A stretch of DNA of 64,000 nucleotides from Viola odorata. Lineage: Eukaryota; Streptophyta; Magnoliopsida; Malpighiales; Violaceae. The stretch lies in contig OY829546.1 of the NCBI GenBank assembly GCA_963691705.1, positions 32,272,040-32,336,039 of the forward strand. The letters run 5' to 3'. The notes beneath the pieces were generated by a model. The model was given only the letters and a program-made list of their open reading frames with translations. It was not told the origin of the DNA and ran no database searches. A program made the position numbers and the translations under genes. Position 1 is the stretch's first letter, and every line of letters begins with the position of its first letter. Positions 58,811 to 64,000 of the stretch are shown here, piece by piece.

Positions 58811-59776
58811 GTCATAAATTAAATAAATGTTTTGCATGCGCTTTTCTTATTTATTATTTTCGAAACCATCGCTAATGCTTTAAATTTGCAAGGTAGATCA
58901 AGATCACGCAACGCAAGTACGCCCCTTCTAAGTCTCTTTTATTTATTCAATGTTTTCCGCAAATATTACTTATATACATGATATTTAAAAATGCTAAAAA
59001 ACTCATAAATTGTGTGTATGATAAAATCAACCCACATGCTTACGTGTTTAAATCACTCGCTTTTATACCATGAAATTAATTGCTTGCATTGATATATGAG
59101 CATGGTGGCTTCGATCCCACACGGTTATTTGCATTTCATTAAATTTGTATTGTGCTGGTATTTATCCATGATAGGATCACGTAGTAATTAGGTTAATCAT
59201 GCATGGCCCGATGATGAAAAAGGAGGAACGTCCGCTCTAGCATAACGAACAAACGGTAACCCCGTCCTTCGTGTCCCAATCGGAAATAACATGCCCCTAC
59301 GAAAATGCTAAGATGTAACGCCACCTTTGAGGGCCAAATCACGTCAAAAATGTTTAAATAATCGAAAAGTGTCCCAATTTGGTAAGCGGACTCTGTTGAC
59401 ATGATTCAATCATTGGCCTATGTAAATTATTGGAAAGTGACTTGAGTTTGTGGGAAGAATTGGTTGACATGCTTCGATCATTAAACAAATCTTTGTATAT
59501 CAAAACTGTATTCAAACACCTTTTTACCGGTAACCTTTTAAGGATGTGACTTGGGTGCCTAACACCTTCCCGAGTCCATAATACGACCTCGAACCTTCGT
59601 TCTTTGGTTTAGACCAATTGTGCCTGAGTTTTTTTTTATTTTATGCCATGACATTAGGTTCCCTAAACCTTAGAAAATAGGGTGGCGACTTCATTGCATT
59701 ATGCGAGGCATCCATTTATGCTTAGCATCCGTCCCGAACCTTAAACTCATTTTCAACGAAAAAAGGGGGTGCGACA

Positions 59777-59980
59777 ACAACGAATCATGTGAACAATTTA
59801 TTAACAAATAAAACAATAATCATGCATAAAACAAAATCATGTGATAACAATTTATTATATCAATTAAACAAATAATCATATAAAATCACATGAACACAAA
59901 TTCAACAATTTAAAAAAACAAACACCTCAAAAAAATAAATTCCGGCTTCACCCTATTAGTCCCTAGTGAAGTCGCCAAAC
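59777..59980 (-). promoter_or_regulatory. PBS and proximal leader of element B
   Basis: Minus strand GTTTGGCGACTTCACTAGGG begins at 59980, directly inside the 5' LTR, with the TGG-starting PBS core at 59961-59977. The rest, up to the solo LTR at 59776, is A/T-rich. Confidence 0.78.
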
Positions 59981-62144
59981 TGCCGCACCCCCTTTTTGGT
60001 TTTTATCCTAATACGCGACGCGAGTTTGGGACGAGATGTGAGACAAAATCGGACTCATCTCACATCCTGCATATGAAGTCGCCACCCTATTTTGTTTCTA
60101 GGTTTAGGGAACCTGAAGTCATGGCATAAAAAATTAAAAGGCTAAGGCAAAGAGGGTCTGAACCCGAGAATAGTGGTTCGGGGTCGTATTATGGACTCGG
60201 GAAGGTGTTAGGCACCCGAGTCACATCCTAAAAGGTTATCGGAGAGAGAGGTGTTTAATCCTGCTTTGAAAAATAAAGAGTCCTAATTTAATAATCATGC
60301 CCAATGGATCAAATTCTGATAATTCTAAATATTCATGCATACAATTATATGTGCGAAACAAAGCGTGAATTAAATAGAAGGGTAAGAAATGCGTACTTGT
60401 GAAGGGTATGGGTGGTTTTACCCTTTTTTAATTGGAATTCGTTGGTACGAGGAGAGGATAATATTTGAATGCTTGACGGTTCTTGTATGCGCGTGAAAAT
60501 GATTAGTTTACGCAAATATGAACTAAATAATAATTATTTAAGCATTCAAGACGGACGAAAATAAACAAGCACACGAAAACTAAATAGTGCGAGCGCAGAA
60601 ATAAATAAATAGTACATGTGCAGAAATAAACAGTACAGGCAAAAATAAATAAACAGTACACTTACATGAAAATAAAAATAAAGAAACGACGGGCTGAAAA
60701 ATTCGGCCCACTGGGCCGAGAGAGTGGGCCTATGGACTGGGCCCACAGCTGGGCTAAGGCAGCCCAGCTTGCCTTTCACGTGCTGGGCCAGAGGCCCAGC
60801 CTTCCCTCTCCCAGGCCTCGCGCACGCGAGGCACGCTTCTCCCCCGCTTGGGCCTGGCGCGACCCAAGCAAAATTTGAAAACAGGGAGTTGTTGCTCCCT
60901 GTTCATCATCCCTCTCCTCTCGTCGTCGGCGCTCCTGCCGGCGGCGAGAGTCCGGCCGACCAATCACAAACTAAATAAAAATTACAGCAAAATAATCCTT
61001 ACAGTGACAGCAAGCCAACTAAATAATTACAGAAATTCAATTTAAACAAATAAAGGCCATGGATTTAACTAAGAGAAATAAAGAAAAATCTAAAATTTGC
61101 CCGAGTTGATCACCAATCAGACGCGACGAAAGAGCGTGATTAATCTAGAAATTGAGTAGAATCCATCTAACAGCTAAGCAACCAATTAGAATCTTCAAAA
61201 CACAAACGACTAATAATTTTTAACTTGGCAGAGAAGGATTTTTGAAAAAGACTAGAGAGAAAGAGAGCTTCAACCTTTTTGAGCTAAATTCTAGAGAGAG
61301 CTTGAGAGGGTGATTCTGCGTTTGTGAATTGGTGAGGAGAAAGCTTGGGAGGTTGGCTATTTATAGGCGAGGTTAAGCGACATGACGTCGCTAGGATGAC
61401 GTATGAGGACGCGTGTCCGAGCAGCGAGGAGCAAGGGAGGGGCAGTGCAACGAGCTGCTCGTAGCCTAGGGGTGACGAGGTTGATCGTGAGGAGCAAGGG
61501 AATAACAGTGCAAGGGATGGGCTTGTCTGGTTCTTGTCTGTGCATGAACCAAAGGAAGAAATGCATGCTTACGTGGTAATTACCAGAACCATTTGATCAT
61601 GGTTGACTTTCAAAGTCAACTAGATCAATGGTAGAGATGAATGACTTGATTTATTATTTAATTATTCAGTTTAAACGGACGGTACGAGCAATTTTGCCTG
61701 AAAATGGACAAAACTCGAACCGAAAATGATAAAGTGTAGGATAAAATAAGCTAAAATAATTAACCTACAGTGAGCGATGAAAAGTTCGCCATATAGTTCG
61801 AGAAAAATTTTCTCATAAGAGATAAAAGTTCGAACATAAAAATTGCTAAAGATAAGAATTGAACGAAATGCGACGAAATAGCACGAGTTAAAATGATAAT
61901 AAAAAATAAGTAGCTAATGAGTGAAATTGTCCGACCCTCAGTTTCGAGAATTTGACTCGGAACCAATACGGGTTCGAACGAAAAAAGTGATAAAAATGCG
62001 AAAAAATTTGAAATAAAATTTAAATGACATTAAGTGTAAAAATAAACATCCGATTGATGAAAATAAATGGAAGTGCGATTTTTGAAAATTGATGATAGAA
62101 ATGCGGAAAATGAAAAATTTAAAATCCAAAATCGAGTAGCAACA
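59981..62144 (-). repeat. 5' LTR of element B (2164 bp)
   Basis: Minus-strand start TGTTGCTACTCG at 62144, end GGGGTGCGGCA at 59981. It contains the 197-bp segment missing from the 3' LTR, with the hairpin ACCATTTGATCATGGTTGAC / GTCAACTAGATCAATGGT (61588-61632). The minus-strand TATA box lies in GCCTATAAATAGCC (about 61357-61370). GGGCCCA-rich palindromic sequence is at 60720-60800. Confidence 0.9.
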
Positions 62145-62149
62145 ACATC

Positions 62150-63236
62150 TAAACACAACAATGCTTTAGACTCAACATGCTCTCCTTCTGCACATTCCTT
62201 AAACTTAGACAGTCTAGATGGAGACTGTCTAATGTACCTTACTGCCTCTCTGATCCTAATGATTAATGTTCCCACACTAGTAAGCCCATGTATTACCATC
62301 AAATTGACTATGTGTGCAATGCACCTTACATGAAGAAACTCTCCCTCACAAATACTTGTACCCCACTGATTCATCCTCTTCCTAATCCAAGAAATAGCTA
62401 AGTCATTTGAGCTAGCATTATCTACTGTGATTGTAAATACCTTATTGATTCCCCAATCAATCAGATATATTTCAAGAGTCTTTCCTATAGCATCACCTTT
62501 ATGACTATTGATTGGACAAAAAAAATTTTTTTTTTTTTGTAAATTCCATTCATTATCAATAAAGTGGGCAGTTACAACCATGTAGTTAATCCTCTGAATG
62601 GATGTCCAAGTGTCAGTGGTAATACAAACCCTTTCACAATTGGACATCAAAAACCCTTAAAATCTCAACTTCTCCTCATCATACAACTTATAACAAAACC
62701 TACTAATTGTGCTCCTAGATGGCACTTCAAACCTATCTGCACAATAGCCATAAACTTCCTAAACCCTGCCCCTCTACAAACCTAAAAGGAAGTTCATCTT
62801 CTATTATCATTAGTTCCAAAGCCCTCTTACAAGCTTATTGGTCAAACTTCCAAGGTCCTACAGTCATACTACCATCAAGATTTACATAAGTTGTCATTTC
62901 AATTTGCCTAGGGTCATTAGAATGGGGTACCTCTCTACACATTTTCATGTAATTTCTCATGTCATTTGTATCATCTAACTTAGAATCACATGCAATATCA
63001 GTTTTATAGTAAATACAAGTACCTTTCCATTCCCCATCCGTATTTTGGTACTTTGTAAACTGCTTCCACACCACTAATCTTCCAGTAATCTCCTTCCTTT
63101 TCTTCTCTTTCTTGACTGTAACAGTAGCCGCATCAACTCCAACTTGTTGTGTTTGTTGTGCTTGCATTTGTTGTGTTTGTGTATTTGCCACTGCCACCAC
63201 CGCAGCTTCTGCTTGTTGTGTGTCTATCATCTTCAA
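62150..63236 (-). pseudogene. hAT 2 transposase, N-terminal half
   Basis: The ATG at 63236 starts a Gln-rich region, then a degenerate BED finger (WKQFTKY, CIYYK, NYMKMC) in which the second Cys and the His are both Tyr. After a frame break (62651-62834), CITTDTWTSIQRINYMVVTA, TVDNASSNDL and RCIAHIVNLMV show the hAT core. It ends at CLDV against element B and continues at 47321 with the TRWNSTY motif. It is non-functional because of the insertion, frame breaks and lost zinc ligands. Confidence 0.86.
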
Positions 63237-63737
63237 CTTTTGAGACTCCTAATTAATAAAATAGAAAATCAATGGACATTAGGCAATATGGATATGAAAC
63301 CACTTGAATTTTAATGTCAAGATAGTGCCTAGCGGCATACAACTAGGCAGATGGCCAACTTGGATGAATCATGTCGTAGCTAACGACATGCTGTTAAGGG
63401 CTTAGCGGCATGCCGCTAGTTTCCGAGAAGGGACTCACAAAGAAAGAAACAATTTTAAGATAATAATAAATTAATAAGCAATATTGCTTTACAGAGAAGA
63501 AAAAAGGAAGGGAGGGAAGGGTCACCACTCACCATGGTGACATCGGGATGGGATTTGGAGGTAAAATCGGGATGGGATTTAGAGGTGGCCACTGGCGATG
63601 GAGAAGAAGAAGAATTGATTCTAGGGTTAGCTTCTTTTAGGTTTAGAGATGGGGATTGGCCAATTGGGATTGAAATCGGGATGGGATTTGGAGGTAGCGA
63701 TGGAGGTTTGGTGGTCGGATCAGGATAGAGTGAGAGA

Positions 63738-63779
<42 letters not shown>

Positions 63780-63816
63780 GTGAAATGAAATGAAATAAAA
63801 TTCGGGTACCCACCCT
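63237..63816. other. 5' region of hAT 2 with palindromes and (GA)n
   Basis: The perfect palindrome TAGCGGCATGCCGCTA (63403-63418) lies next to CATGTCGT-AGCTA-ACGACATG (63370-63390). A (GA)n microsatellite is at 63742-63777. No gene is seen; the frame at 63534-63728 is repeat-derived (SGWDLEV). Confidence 0.65.
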
Positions 63817-63995
63817 ATCAATATTTGTAAGTTCGGGTATTTCGGGTACTCGAACTTACAAATATTGATCCCGTCCCAGCCTAAACTTAGAGTTCGGGTA
63901 TTGACTTTCGATACACGAAATTTCCAATCCGAAATTGAAAAAATTCCGAGTAGTAAAATCGGAATTTCGAGTATCGGAACTTTTGCACACCCCTA
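63817..63995. repeat. Right terminal region of hAT 2 with 19-bp hairpin
   Basis: Perfect 19-bp inverted arms ATCAATATTTGTAAGTTCG (63817-63835) and its complement (63851-63869) flank GGGTATTTCGGGTACT-type sequence. Subterminal CGGGTATT motifs continue to the TIR, whose outer end is at 63995. Confidence 0.78.
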
Positions 63996-64000
63996 ACCAC

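Larger units (their letters stand above)
56862..59776 (+). repeat. Solo LTR C (2915 bp), Tat-like
   Basis: Starts TGTTGCTACCCG and ends GGGGGTGCGACA, with no plus-strand PBS after it and no PPT before it. Flanking 5-mers are ACAAT and ACAAC (one mismatch). A TATA box is in CTCTATAAATAGC (about 57751) and a splice-donor-like GAG|GTAAGC at about 57850. It contains a (GAA)n tract, a 50-bp minisatellite and the conserved 3' block seen in elements A and B. It is a distinct subfamily inserted into the leader of B in opposite orientation. Confidence 0.83.
47322..62144 (-). mobile_element. Tat-like Ty3/gypsy retrotransposon B, pol-less, nested in hAT 2
   Basis: Bounded by LTRs 59981-62144 (5') and 47322-49294 (3'), with the perfect 5-bp target duplication ACATC at 47317-47321 and 62145-62149. 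Internally there is a PBS, a leader, a broken gag and a long repeat-rich 3' region with PPT. No protease, RT or integrase is found, so it is a non-autonomous deletion derivative related to element A. A reverse-oriented solo LTR (C) sits in its leader. Confidence 0.92.
45633..63995 (-). mobile_element. hAT transposon 2, split by a nested retrotransposon
   Basis: The left end TAAGGGTGCTCA and the right end (reverse complement) TAGGGGTGTGCA are inverted repeats of hAT type. The 8 bp before the left end are ACCACAAC; the five bases visible after the right end are ACCAC, matching the start of that duplication before the window stops. Without the 14.8 kb insertion and its TSD the element is about 3.5 kb. 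The transposase is on the minus strand in pieces: BED and core N-part at 62150-63236, remaining core and dimerisation domain at 46066-47321. Confidence 0.87.

Overview
The window is nuclear DNA of a flowering plant, probably a eudicot. It holds nested and broken transposable elements and one recognisable host gene. The evidence for a plant is a spliced DUF1639-family gene, Ogre/Tat-type Ty3/gypsy retrotransposons with an extra ORF and dual RNase H, BED/hAT transposases of the plant RICESLEEPER type, and plant-style TATA boxes and introns. I see no bacterial, organellar, rRNA or tRNA gene and no CRISPR array.

Left part (1-6772). A minus-strand Ty3/gypsy element (called G1: 5' LTR 2317-2888, broken gag-protease 1-2231, running off the left edge) sits against the 3' end and LTR (3162-4244) of a second gypsy element. 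That LTR abuts a minus-strand hAT transposase pseudogene (4294-6001).

Centre (6773-41210). A very large plus-strand Ogre/Tat-like element (A) sits in the hAT remnant: 4.2 kb 5' LTR, PBS, ORF1, gag, protease, a 154-nt intron whose removal keeps the reading frame open, RT with two RNase H domains, integrase, and a 4 kb repeat-rich 3' region. Its coding frames carry stops and frameshifts, so it is not autonomous. The 3' LTR is abnormal: a ~2.3 kb internal LTR segment, with its TATA box and splice donor, is tandemly repeated seven times (26021-41210). The array ends inside a perfect palindrome and is joined to the gag of a second G1 copy (41211-42212).

Host gene (42213-43450). A two-exon DUF1639 gene starts 183 bp after the G1 LTR, so its promoter region is partly LTR-derived.

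Right part (45633-63995). A ~3.5 kb hAT element (TIRs, matching target site duplication) is split by a 14.8 kb minus-strand Tat-like element (B, 47322-62144, TSD ACATC). B keeps LTRs and gag but no pol, and itself contains an oppositely oriented solo LTR (C, 56862-59776).

Comparing A, B and C shows noncoding modules conserved between otherwise diverged elements: a leader block, a stem-loop beside the polypurine tract, a U5 block containing a PBS-like decoy, and a hairpin upstream of the TATA box. These and the LTR-derived tandem array are the most interesting parts of the window.
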